In this document: in pieces, positions 8,074 to 15,143 of the stretch
How positions within the stretch are numbered: position 1 is the stretch's first letter
Layout: every line of letters starts with the position of its first letter
From: Jidongwangia harbinensis
GTDB taxonomy: Bacteria; Actinomycetota; Actinomycetes; Mycobacteriales; Micromonosporaceae
Length of the DNA stretch: 64,000 bases
NCBI RefSeq assembly: GCF_020216025.1
Contig: NZ_JAIWNC010000055.1
Span: 1 to 64,000 of the forward strand
Direction: 5' to 3'
Position numbers and translations under genes: made by a program
The notes under the pieces: model-generated
Told to the model about the DNA's origin: nothing
The model's input: the letters and a program-made list of their open reading frames with translations, nothing else
Databases searched by the model: none

Positions 8074-8877
8074 ATGACCAGTAGCGTCCCCGACCCGGAT
8101 CCGTCGTCGCGACTGGACAGCAGCACGCCGCACAGCGCGCGGATCTGGAACTACTGGCTGGGCGGCAAGGACAACTTCGCGGTGGACCGCGCGGTCGGCG
8201 ACCAGGTCAAGCAGGTCTACCCGGACATCGTCGACGTCGCCGTCGCCTCCCGGGCGTTCCTCGGCCGGGTGGTGCGGTTCCTCGCCGGCACGGCCGGCAT
8301 CCGCCAGTTCCTCGACATCGGCACCGGACTGCCCACCGTGGACAACACCCACGACGTCGCCCAGCGCATCGCACCCGAATCCAAGATCGTGTACGTGGAC
8401 AACGACCCGCTGGTGCTCGTCCACGCACGTGCACTGCTGACCAGCAGCGCCGAGGGCGTCACCGAGTACATCGACGCCGACGTGCACGACCCGGACACCA
8501 TCGTGAAGACCGCCGCTCAGACGCTGGACTTCACCAGGCCGGTCGCCGTGATGATGCTCGGCATCCTCGGCAACGTCGCGGACGACGACGAGCCCGGTCC
8601 GGCCGAGATCGTCGGGCACTTCCTGAACGCGGTGCCGTCCGGCAGCTACCTGGTGATCAACGACAGCGTCATCACGCCCGAGACCGCCGAGGCCGTGCAG
8701 ACCGCCCGGAACAGCGGCGCCGACTACCAGCTCCGCACGCCCGAGCAGATCCAGGGCTTCTTCACCGGACTCGACCTGGTCGACCCCGGCGTCGTACCGA
8801 CACCCCTGTGGCGGCCCGAACCGGGCAGCGCGCCGACCAAGCTGAACGTGTACTGCGGCGTGGCCCGCAAACCCTGA
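8074..8877 (+). CDS. SAM-dependent methyltransferase of the PF04672 (former DUF574) family
   Basis: A 267-aa protein of an actinobacterial methyltransferase family that is heavily amplified in Streptomyces and Micromonosporaceae. Signature blocks are visible: SARIWNYWLGGKDNFAVDR near residue 20, FLDIGTGLPTVDNTH as the SAM-binding loop, IVYVDNDPLVLVHARALL, and the C-terminal half ending with LNVYCGVARKP. The physiological substrate of the family is not established. The gene stands alone between a hairpin at 8021 and a promoter at 8888. Confidence 0.93.
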   Translation: MTSSVPDPDPSSRLDSSTPHSARIWNYWLGGKDNFAVDRAVGDQVKQVYPDIVDVAVASRAFLGRVVRFLAGTAGIRQFLDIGTGLPTVDNTHDVAQRIAPESKIVYVDNDPLVLVHARALLTSSAEGVTEYIDADVHDPDTIVKTAAQTLDFTRPVAVMMLGILGNVADDDEPGPAEIVGHFLNAVPSGSYLVINDSVITPETAEAVQTARNSGADYQLRTPEQIQGFFTGLDLVDPGVVPTPLWRPEPGSAPTKLNVYCGVARKP

Positions 8878-8887
8878 CCCGCCGGGG

Positions 8888-8918
8888 TTGACAGGCCCGC
8901 GGCCCCGTCGGTTAGCCT
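8888..8918 (+). promoter_or_regulatory. Sigma-70-like promoter for the pseudokinase gene
   Basis: TTGACA at 8888-8893 and TTAGCC(T) at 8912-8918, spaced 18 bp, is the best housekeeping-type promoter noticed in the window. Transcription would start near 8925, giving a leader of about 125 nt with local hairpins, including CCCCAC/GTGGGG near 8970-8995. No known riboswitch class was recognised in the leader. Confidence 0.5.
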
Positions 8919-9049
8919 CGGGGCGCGCGTTGGGTACGCGCCGCGACTCGCCGGAAGGCTCGAAGCCACCCCACGTGATGTCCGGTGGGGCGACGGTTGC
9001 CGACGCTCTGTCCGCCCGTGCGAGTCCGGGCGCTGAGCGAGGTGCACCG

Positions 9050-10225
9050 ATGAAGACGCTGCCCGACAATCCCAACCTCGACCACCTGCGCCGGCAGGCC
9101 AAGGACCTGCTCGCCGGGCTGCGTGACTCCCGGCCGGACGCGACACTCGCCGACGCCCAGGCGTCCCTGGCCGAACAGTATGGCTTCCGCACCTGGACCG
9201 GCCTCAAGGCGGAGGTGGACCGCCGGCAGGGACGCGCCGACGTCGCCGATCCGGCGCTCGCCCGGCAGATCGCCGCCCGGTTCGCCCTGGGCGACGTGGT
9301 CGGCGAGATGCGGTCGGTGTCCCGCCCGGACGAGAGCGGGCGGCGCTGGCTGCTGCGGACCGATCGCGGCCGCTGGGCGCCCCGCACCGTGGACGACGTG
9401 TATCCGGTGACCGACGGCGAGGACAACGCCCGCTTCCAGGAGGCCGCGGCGCGGGCCGGGGTGACCCTGCCGGCGCCGGTCCGCAGCACCGCCGGCACCG
9501 TGGTCGAGGTCATCGGCGGCAACAAGTGGCGGGTGTACGAGTGGCTGCAGTCCGGGCCACCGCTGGCGGCCCCGGTCAGTGCGGTCATCACCCGCTCGGT
9601 CGGTGACCTGCTGGCCGTCCTGCACGGGATGCGGGTGCCGGTGGACGGGATCTGCCCGTGGAGTTCGGTACGCCTCGCGGCCCGCGGCTGGGCGGAGTTC
9701 GCCGACCTGGCCGCCGCCAAGGGCGCGCCCTGGGCACCGGTGCTCGCCGCGACCGTACCCACGCTGGTCGAACTCCAGTCGCTCGGGGAGCGGGCCGCAC
9801 CGGCCGAACCGGTGCTGTGCCACAACAACGTGAGCCCCGGCAACGTCCGGGTCGGCCCGGACGGCCGGCTCATCCTCACCGGCTGGGAGCACGCCAACGG
9901 GCTCCCGCCGGCCTGGGAGCTGTCCGCGGCGCTGGCCGGCTGGGCGGTGAACCCCAACGGCGGCGTCAACGCCGCCGGGGCCCGGGCCCTGGCCGACGGC
10001 TACCGTGCCCGGGCCGGTGCCCTCCCGCCGCTCAGCCTGGACACGTTCGGCGGCACGGCGATCGCGTTGCAGAACTACGTGTCCGGTCAGATCGAGCTGG
10101 CCCTGCACGCCCACGAGGAGGAGGACGTCCGGTTCACCGACCGCAACATCCGGCACCTGCTCACCCATCTGCCCACCCGGGCCACCTTCGAGCGGGTGCT
10201 CGAGGCGGCGCTGCCGGCGGGCTGA
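9050..10225 (+). CDS. APH/choline-kinase-like protein with degenerate catalytic motifs (probable pseudokinase)
   Basis: A 391-aa protein. The first ~60 residues (LDHLRRQAKDLLAGLR ... LAEQYGFRTWTGLKAEVD) are the helical segment often found ahead of ankyrin repeats in actinobacteria. The rest resembles the aminoglycoside phosphotransferase fold: a hinge segment WRVYEWLQSGPP, then the catalytic loop as LCHNNVSPGNV. The expected HxD Asp is Asn, and the metal-binding IDW-type Asp appears as LTGWEHA. Loss of both key acids argues against normal phosphotransfer. ATG 9050 has GAGG seven bases upstream. It is convergent with a LysR gene, with a 7-bp gap. Confidence 0.75.
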   Translation: MKTLPDNPNLDHLRRQAKDLLAGLRDSRPDATLADAQASLAEQYGFRTWTGLKAEVDRRQGRADVADPALARQIAARFALGDVVGEMRSVSRPDESGRRWLLRTDRGRWAPRTVDDVYPVTDGEDNARFQEAAARAGVTLPAPVRSTAGTVVEVIGGNKWRVYEWLQSGPPLAAPVSAVITRSVGDLLAVLHGMRVPVDGICPWSSVRLAARGWAEFADLAAAKGAPWAPVLAATVPTLVELQSLGERAAPAEPVLCHNNVSPGNVRVGPDGRLILTGWEHANGLPPAWELSAALAGWAVNPNGGVNAAGARALADGYRARAGALPPLSLDTFGGTAIALQNYVSGQIELALHAHEEEDVRFTDRNIRHLLTHLPTRATFERVLEAALPAG

Positions 10226-10232
10226 CACCGGT

Positions 10233-11135
10233 TCACGGCGTCCCGGTGGCGCCGAACGCCTCGCGCACACAGGTGCGCAGCCAGGCATGGGCCTTGTCGC
10301 TGTGGTACCGCTGGTGCCAGGACACGATGACCGGCACCGGCGGCACGGCGAACGGAAGCGGGCGGGTGACCAGCCCCAGACGGTCCAGCATGGGCCGGCA
10401 CACCAGGCCCGGCACGGCGACGAGCAGGTCGCTGCCGGCCACCACGGACAGCCCGGTCGTGCTGGTCGGCGCCGACGCCACCACCCGTCGCCGCAGGCCC
10501 CGTTCCCGCAGGATGTCGTCCATCGGGTCGCTGAGCCGCCCGCGCCGCGAGACGGTGAGGTGATCGGCGCTCGCGAAGCCCTCGACGGTGAGCGTTCCGG
10601 CCGCCAGGCGGTGGCCGGAACGCATCGCCGCCACCAGATGGTCCTCGCCGATCGTCTCGCCCACGACCTCCGGCAGCTCCGGAGCCGCCGAGCCGATCTC
10701 GAGGTCGACGCGACCGTGGCGCAGGTCGTTGGTGTCCGTACTGGCCTCGGCGAGCAGCCGCACCGACACGCCGGGCGCCCGCTGCAGCACCCGGTTCAGC
10801 AGGTGCGGCGCGATCGCCGCGATCAGTGCGTCGTGCCCGCGGACGGTGAACGTCCGCTCCAGCGCCGCCAGGGCCAGGTCGCCTTCCGGGTGCAGCGCGG
10901 CGTGGGCCCGCTGCACCAGATCGTGCACCTCCGCCTGGATGGCCAGTCCGTGCGGGGTGGGGGTCATGGTGCGGCCGGTGCGCACCAGGATCTGGTCACC
11001 GGTCGCCTTCCGGATGCGGCTGAGGGTGCGGCTCATCGCCGGCGGGGACAACCGCAGCCGCTGCGCGGCGCCGGTGACGCTGCGCTCGTCGAGCAGCGCG
11101 TCCAGAGCGGTCAGCAGATTGAGATCCAGAGCCAC
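10233..11135 (-). CDS. LysR-family transcriptional regulator
   Basis: A 300-aa regulator. The winged helix-turn-helix at residues 4-62 reads LLTALDALLDERSVTGAAQR and LSPPAMSRTLSRIR, followed by a type-2 periplasmic-binding-like effector domain (IGEDHLVAAMRSGHRLAAG, SVVAGSDLLVAVPGLV). The GTG start at 11135 has no Shine-Dalgarno but has TACAGT five bases upstream on the minus strand, suggesting a leaderless transcript. No classic divergent target gene is adjacent; the small ORF at 11230-11331 is in the same orientation upstream. Effector and regulon are unknown. Confidence 0.88.
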   Translation of the reverse strand: MALDLNLLTALDALLDERSVTGAAQRLRLSPPAMSRTLSRIRKATGDQILVRTGRTMTPTPHGLAIQAEVHDLVQRAHAALHPEGDLALAALERTFTVRGHDALIAAIAPHLLNRVLQRAPGVSVRLLAEASTDTNDLRHGRVDLEIGSAAPELPEVVGETIGEDHLVAAMRSGHRLAAGTLTVEGFASADHLTVSRRGRLSDPMDDILRERGLRRRVVASAPTSTTGLSVVAGSDLLVAVPGLVCRPMLDRLGLVTRPLPFAVPPVPVIVSWHQRYHSDKAHAWLRTCVREAFGATGTP

Positions 11136-11229
11136 GCCCGACTGTACGACAACCGGCCGGACCGGAAGGTGGGCCGACCACCGCCACCCACCGTCGCGGT
11201 GCCGTGCCCGGGCGGGCGGGCGGCGACCG

Positions 11230-11331
11230 CTATCCGACAGCCGCCAGGAAATCCGAGTAGAACACGCCCAGACCGGCCGCCACGCAGACCCAGGCCACGA
11301 TCCAGAACCGCACCCTCACGAGATCATTCAT
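11230..11331 (-). CDS. Possible small single-span membrane protein (33 aa)
   Basis: A short ORF starting MNDLVRVRFWIVAWVC and ending with FYSDFLAAVG. A hydrophobic stretch of about 18 residues follows a basic N terminus, and third-codon GC is high. No strong ribosome-binding site is visible. It lies in the 240-bp gap between LysR and the DUF899 gene. It could be real or chance; homologues in related genomes would decide. Confidence 0.35.
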   Translation of the reverse strand: MNDLVRVRFWIVAWVCVAAGLGVFYSDFLAAVG

Positions 11332-11373
11332 CACGGGACCCGAGCTTGCCATCAGACCACAAGCGGAGCACCC

Positions 11374-12162
11374 CTAGACGTCGTACTCGTCCGGCACGCG
11401 CATCCGGGGACCGCCGACGTGCAGGCCGAGCGGGGCGGCGCGGCCCCGCGGTTCCTCCCACGGCTCCTGGCGGCCGAGCGCGGTGAGGTCGAGGTACCGG
11501 TAGCCGTTGTGGAAGTCCTCGAGGCCCCGGCCGTACGTCGAATAGGTGTGGAAGACGTCCGCACCGACCCGCAGGAAGGCGCTGATGCCCGGCAACTCCG
11601 CACCGCGCATGCTCTCCGTCCACGGCCCGTTCGTCCACGGCGTGCCGGCCTCGGCGAGTTCCGTCTCGTCGCGGAAGTGCAGTTGCACCGGCGCGACCCG
11701 ATCGTCGAGGGTGGCGTGGAAGTCGTAGTTGAAGTCGGTGCCGTACGCCGAGTACCAGGGGAACGTCCAGCCCATCCGCTCGCGGTAGGCGGCGATCTTC
11801 GGGTACGGCGCCCGGGACACCGCGACCAGCGTGGTGTTGCGCACGTGCAACTGGCGCAGCCGGCCGATCTCGTCGGCGGCCGAGGAGCAGCTCGCACACG
11901 CCTGGTCCCACTGCGGGTCGAACATGAAGTGGTGCATCACCAGCTGCGGCCGGCCCTCGAACAGGTCCGGTAGGCGCACCGTCCCGTCCGGGCCCTCGAA
12001 CGTGTACGGCTTGTCCACCCGGACCATCGGCAACCGGCGGCGATCGGCGTTGAGCCGGTCCCGGGCCCGGGTGAGCTCCTTCTCCTTGACCAGCAGCTGC
12101 TTGCGGGCGGCGCGCCACTCCTCGGGCGACACCACCTCGGGCAGGTTACCCATCGTCGTCAT
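11374..12162 (-). CDS. DUF899-family thioredoxin-fold protein
   Basis: A 262-aa member of the DUF899 family, thought to have an AhpC/thioredoxin-like fold. Recognisable blocks are SPEEWRAARKQLLVKEKELT with RARDRLNADRRRLPMV near the N terminus, YTFEGPDGTVRLPDLFEGR, then HHFMFDPQWDQACASCSSAADEI with two cysteines in a CxxC arrangement, and GYRYLDLTALGR near the end. The biochemical role is unestablished; a redox function is inferred from the cysteines. GAGGAGA precedes the ATG. It is the third gene of the SRPBCC-ArsR-DUF899 operon, 12 bp after ArsR. Confidence 0.88.
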   Translation of the reverse strand: MTTMGNLPEVVSPEEWRAARKQLLVKEKELTRARDRLNADRRRLPMVRVDKPYTFEGPDGTVRLPDLFEGRPQLVMHHFMFDPQWDQACASCSSAADEIGRLRQLHVRNTTLVAVSRAPYPKIAAYRERMGWTFPWYSAYGTDFNYDFHATLDDRVAPVQLHFRDETELAEAGTPWTNGPWTESMRGAELPGISAFLRVGADVFHTYSTYGRGLEDFHNGYRYLDLTALGRQEPWEEPRGRAAPLGLHVGGPRMRVPDEYDV

Positions 12163-12174
12163 CTCGTGGTCTCC

Positions 12175-12504
12175 TCAGCTCAACCGGTTCTGCAGGGCCG
12201 CCAGCGGACCGTCCCAGTCGCGGGCGAGTGCGGCGAGGAACTGCTGCGCCACCTTCATCGGCGTGGATTCCAACCGGTACCGGACCCGGCGGCGTTCCCC
12301 CGGTTCGGCCACCACCAGCCCCGCCCCGGCGAGCAGGACGAGATGCTTGGCGATGGCCTGCCGGGAGATCCGCAGCCGGCCGGCCAGATCGGTGGCCGTG
12401 GCGGGACCCCCGGCCGCGAGCGCGGCGAGGATGCCTCGCCGGCTCGGGTCGGCCAGGGCGGCGAAGACCTCCTGCGCCACCGCTTCCAGATCAGGCGTGT
12501 CCAT
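12175..12504 (-). CDS. ArsR/SdpR-type helix-turn-helix repressor
   Basis: A 109-aa winged-helix regulator: FAALADPSRRGILAALAAG, then ATDLAGRLRISRQAIAKHL as recognition helix region and ERRRVRYRLEST in the wing. No metal-binding CxC is present, so it belongs to the non-metal group commonly paired with SRPBCC (AHSA1) proteins. The start at 12504 overlaps the end of the upstream SRPBCC gene by 14 bp, so translation is coupled. The likely targets are the palindromes at 12941-12960 and 12970-12989, giving operon autorepression. Confidence 0.9.
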   Translation of the reverse strand: MDTPDLEAVAQEVFAALADPSRRGILAALAAGGPATATDLAGRLRISRQAIAKHLVLLAGAGLVVAEPGERRRVRYRLESTPMKVAQQFLAALARDWDGPLAALQNRLS

Positions 12505-12928
12505 CGAGGTACGCGACCAGCTCACCCAGCTCGTTCGTCCAGCCCTGGGTGTTGCCGGCGTACGCGGTCTTGTGCTCGTCGGCGTCCGGCAGTTGCGCGA
12601 ACCCGGTCTCCACCATGGTCAGCGTGGTGCCGGTGCCCGCGGGCTCCAGGGTGAACTCCACGTAGGTGCGTCGCGGATCGCTGTCGGACAGGCCGTTGAC
12701 CGGCCAGGTGTAGCCGAACACGTGCGGCGGCTCGATGCGCTCGATGGTGAGGGTGGCGGTGTCGCCGCTGTCCCAGCTGACCTTGGCCTGGCCGCCGACG
12801 CGCAGGTCGACCTCGGCGGTGTTGCCGAGCCAGGTGCCCAGGCCCTCGGCGGTGGTCAGCGCGGCCCAGACGCGCTCCGGCGGGTGGGCCAGCTGGAGGG
12901 TGCGCTCGATCCGATCGGGGAATCCCAT
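12491..12928 (-). CDS. SRPBCC (START/AHSA1-like) family protein
   Basis: A 145-aa hydrophobic-ligand-binding fold protein. The start RIERTLQLAHPPERVWAALT and the later TLEPAGTGTTLTMVETGF and TQGWTNELGELVAYL match the activator-of-Hsp90-like SRPBCC group. Members encoded next to ArsR repressors probably bind or sense small molecules; the ligand is unknown. AAGGAGATGAC precedes the ATG, a strong ribosome-binding site. It is first in its operon, directly downstream of the twin operator-like palindromes. Confidence 0.9.
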   Translation of the reverse strand: MGFPDRIERTLQLAHPPERVWAALTTAEGLGTWLGNTAEVDLRVGGQAKVSWDSGDTATLTIERIEPPHVFGYTWPVNGLSDSDPRRTYVEFTLEPAGTGTTLTMVETGFAQLPDADEHKTAYAGNTQGWTNELGELVAYLDGHA

Positions 12929-12940
12929 GTCATCTCCTTA

Positions 12941-12960
12941 TAGCAACCGTTTGGTTGCTA
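12941..12960. promoter_or_regulatory. Perfect operator-like palindrome TAGCAACC-GTTT-GGTTGCTA
   Basis: An 8-4-8 inverted repeat 13 bp upstream of the SRPBCC start codon, where it would cover the -10 or start point. The size suits an ArsR-family dimer. A second, imperfect copy begins 29 bp further upstream. Confidence 0.65.
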
Positions 12961-12969
12961 CTGAAGTTA

Positions 12970-12989
12970 TAGCAATCAACTGGTTGCGT
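12970..12989. promoter_or_regulatory. Second operator-like site TAGCAATC-AACT-GGTTGCGT
   Basis: It has the same half-site (GCAAYC / GGTTGC) as 12941-12960 with mismatches in the outer bases, placed about three helical turns away. Tandem sites suggest cooperative ArsR binding. It lies between the SRPBCC operon and the plus-strand DUF6069-ECF42 operon. Confidence 0.55.
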
Positions 12990-13028
12990 CAACTCGCCGA
13001 AAAGTTTCCGGAGGAACTTCGCCGGACC

Positions 13029-13055
13029 TGTCGAGTACGGGCGATCCCGTTCGTA
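13029..13055 (+). promoter_or_regulatory. Candidate ECF42-type promoter
   Basis: TGTCGA at 13029-13034 matches the -35 signature reported for ECF42 promoters in Streptomyces. The expected -10 is CGWC; here CGTA appears at 13052 after 17 bp, an imperfect match. The location, about 75 bp before the first gene of an operon that contains an ECF42 factor, supports autoregulation. Established: the motif. Inferred: its use here. Confidence 0.4.
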
Positions 13056-13107
13056 GCCCTGATGAGAGACCGGCACCGAGCCGGTCCGCACCGCACCGGA
13101 GGCCGTC

Positions 13108-13530
13108 ATGTCCAGCACCACCGCCACCCGTACCGCCGCCCCCGCCGCCACCTCGACGATCCGCCCGCTGATCGGGACCGGCGTCCTGGCCATCGCGGTG
13201 GCCAGCGCCGCGACCTCGGCGGTGGCCGCCGCCGGGCACGCCGCGGGGATCAGCCTCGACGTCAGCGGCGCCCCGATCCCGGTCCTCGGATTCGCCACGC
13301 TGACCGCCGTCTTCTCCCTCGTCGGCCTGATTCTCGCCGCGGTACTGTCCCGGGTGGCCCGCCGCCCGCGTACCGTCTTCGTCCGCAGCACCGTGGTGCT
13401 CACCGCGCTGTCGCTCGTGCCCGACGCGATCGCCGACGCGACGACCGCCACCAAGGCGCTGCTGATGGTGACGCACCTGGTCGCCGCCGCCATCGTCATC
13501 CCGGCCGTGGCGCGCCGGCTCGCCGCCTGA
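13108..13530 (+). CDS. DUF6069-like four-helix membrane protein
   Basis: A 140-aa integral membrane protein. After a Thr/Ala-rich cytoplasmic start, four hydrophobic segments are visible at about residues 22-44, 60-82, 92-108 and 116-135. The family is common in actinobacteria and uncharacterised. GGAGG lies five bases before ATG 13108. It is the first gene of the set leading to the YCII protein and ECF42 sigma factor, so it is probably a member of that regulon rather than an anti-sigma factor. Confidence 0.72.
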   Translation: MSSTTATRTAAPAATSTIRPLIGTGVLAIAVASAATSAVAAAGHAAGISLDVSGAPIPVLGFATLTAVFSLVGLILAAVLSRVARRPRTVFVRSTVVLTALSLVPDAIADATTATKALLMVTHLVAAAIVIPAVARRLAA

Positions 13531-13562
13531 CACCTGTCCCCCACCACCCGCAGGGAGCGAAG

Positions 13563-13913
13563 ATGAAGCAGTACATGTTGTCCGTGCACTCCGTCGAGGG
13601 CGCGCCGACGCCGACGGACGAGGAGATGCAGACCGCGTTCGCCCAGGTCGACAAGATCAACAACGAGTTGCGGACCGCGGGCGCCTGGGTGTTCGGCGGC
13701 GGCCTGCTGCCACCGGACAGCGCCACCGTCGTCCGGGTCGACAGCGGCTCGACCACCGTCACCGACGGCCCGTTCGCCGAGACGAAGGAACAGCTCGGCG
13801 GGTTCTGGGTGATCCGCTGCGAGGATCTCGACCAGGCGCTCGCCTGGGCCGGGAAGTGCGCGCAGGCCTGCATGAACCCGGTCGAGGTGCGGCCCTTCCA
13901 GGACGAGGACTGA
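13563..13913 (+). CDS. YCII-related DGPF-domain protein
   Basis: A 116-aa protein of the YciI-like superfamily carrying the diagnostic DGPFAETKEQLGGFWVI block near residue 65. DGPF proteins are the usual genetic partners and targets of ECF42 sigma factors; their biochemical role is unknown. GGGAG lies before ATG 13563. It is 23 bp upstream of the sigma gene, so the two are almost certainly co-transcribed. Confidence 0.93.
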   Translation: MKQYMLSVHSVEGAPTPTDEEMQTAFAQVDKINNELRTAGAWVFGGGLLPPDSATVVRVDSGSTTVTDGPFAETKEQLGGFWVIRCEDLDQALAWAGKCAQACMNPVEVRPFQDED

Positions 13914-13936
13914 CCGGACACCCGGGCGGAACCGAC

Positions 13937-15121
13937 ATGGACCTGACCGGCATCTACCGGGCGGAGTACGGCCGCTGCGTGGCCACCCTGGTCCGCCTCC
14001 TCGGCGACATCGGCCTCGCCGAGGAGGCCGTCCAGGACGCGTTCGCGGTGGCCCTGCAGAAGTGGGACGTACCGCCACCCAACCCCGGCGCGTGGATCGT
14101 GACCACCGCCCGCAACCGGGCCATCGACCGGCTACGCCGGGAGTCCACCCGCGAGGCCCGGCACGCCGAGGCCCTGCTGCTGCACCAGCCCGACGAGCCG
14201 AAGGAGGTGGGACCGGTGTACGACGACCAACTGCGACTGATCTTCACCTGCTGCCACCCGGCTCTGGCGCCGCTCGCGCAGACCGCCCTCACCCTGCGCC
14301 TGCTCGGCGGGCTGGAGGTGCCGGAGATCGCCCGGGCCTACCTGGTGCCCGAGGCGACCGTGGCCCAGCGCATCGTCCGCGCCAAGAAGAAGATCCGGGA
14401 CGCCGCCATCCCGTACCGGGTGCCCGCGGCCGAGGAACTGCCGGCCCGGCTACCGCCGGTGCTGACCGTGCTCTACCTGATCTTCAACGAGGGCTACACG
14501 TCGACCTCCGGCGCGCTGCTGCGCACCGACCTGTGCCTGGAGGCGATCCGCCTGGCCCGGGAACTCGCCGCGCTGATGCCGGACGAACCCGAGGTGCTCG
14601 GCCTGCTCGCCCTGCTGCTGCTGATCGAGGCCCGGCGCCCGGCCCGGGTCGGCCCGGCCGGCGAACTGGTGACGCTCGCCGACCAGGACCGGTCGCTCTG
14701 GCACCGGGAGCTGATCGACGAGGGCCATGCTCTGGTACGCCGCTGCCTGCGCGGCAACCGGCCCGGCCCGTACCAGATCCAGGCCGCCATCAACGCCGTG
14801 CACACCGACGGGCCGGCCACCGACTGGGCGCAGGTGCTGGCGCTGTACGACCAGCTTCTCCGGCACGCCCCGACACCGGTGGTCGCGCTCAACCGGGCGG
14901 TCGCCGTCGCCGAGGTGCACGGCCCGGCGCTGGCCCTCGCCACCCTGGAGTCCGTGGACCTGCCCGGTTACCACCTGCTGCCGGCCACCCGCGCCGAGTT
15001 GCTGGCCCGGCTCGGGCGCGACGCCGAGGCGCGCGCCGCGTACGACGAGGCCATCGCGCTGGCCACCAACGACACCGAGCGGGCCTTCCTGCAGACCCGC
15101 CGCTCCCGCCTGGCGCTCTAG
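13937..15121 (+). CDS. ECF42-group RNA polymerase sigma factor with C-terminal TPR-like extension
   Basis: A 394-aa sigma factor. Region 2 (YRAEYGRCVATLVRLLGD, AEEAVQDAFAVAL, PGAWIVTTARNRAIDRLRR) and region 4 (LRLLGGLEVPEIARAYLVPE, TVAQRIVRAKKKIRD) lie in the first ~185 residues. Beyond is a long extension rich in TPR-type helices, with FNEGYTSTSGALLRTDLCLEAIRL, characteristic of ECF42. Family knowledge: these factors lack a classical anti-sigma, and the C-terminal extension is needed for activity. Linkage to the DGPF gene is diagnostic. A TGTCGA box at 13029 may be its own target. Confidence 0.93.
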   Translation: MDLTGIYRAEYGRCVATLVRLLGDIGLAEEAVQDAFAVALQKWDVPPPNPGAWIVTTARNRAIDRLRRESTREARHAEALLLHQPDEPKEVGPVYDDQLRLIFTCCHPALAPLAQTALTLRLLGGLEVPEIARAYLVPEATVAQRIVRAKKKIRDAAIPYRVPAAEELPARLPPVLTVLYLIFNEGYTSTSGALLRTDLCLEAIRLARELAALMPDEPEVLGLLALLLLIEARRPARVGPAGELVTLADQDRSLWHRELIDEGHALVRRCLRGNRPGPYQIQAAINAVHTDGPATDWAQVLALYDQLLRHAPTPVVALNRAVAVAEVHGPALALATLESVDLPGYHLLPATRAELLARLGRDAEARAAYDEAIALATNDTERAFLQTRRSRLAL

Positions 15122-15143
15122 CGGAACAACCCGCGCGAGCCGG

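Noticed and set aside
8919..9049. Riboswitch in the pseudokinase leader
   Set aside because: Hairpins are present, but none of the known classes checked by eye (cobalamin, TPP, glycine, FMN, ZTP, guanidine) matched.
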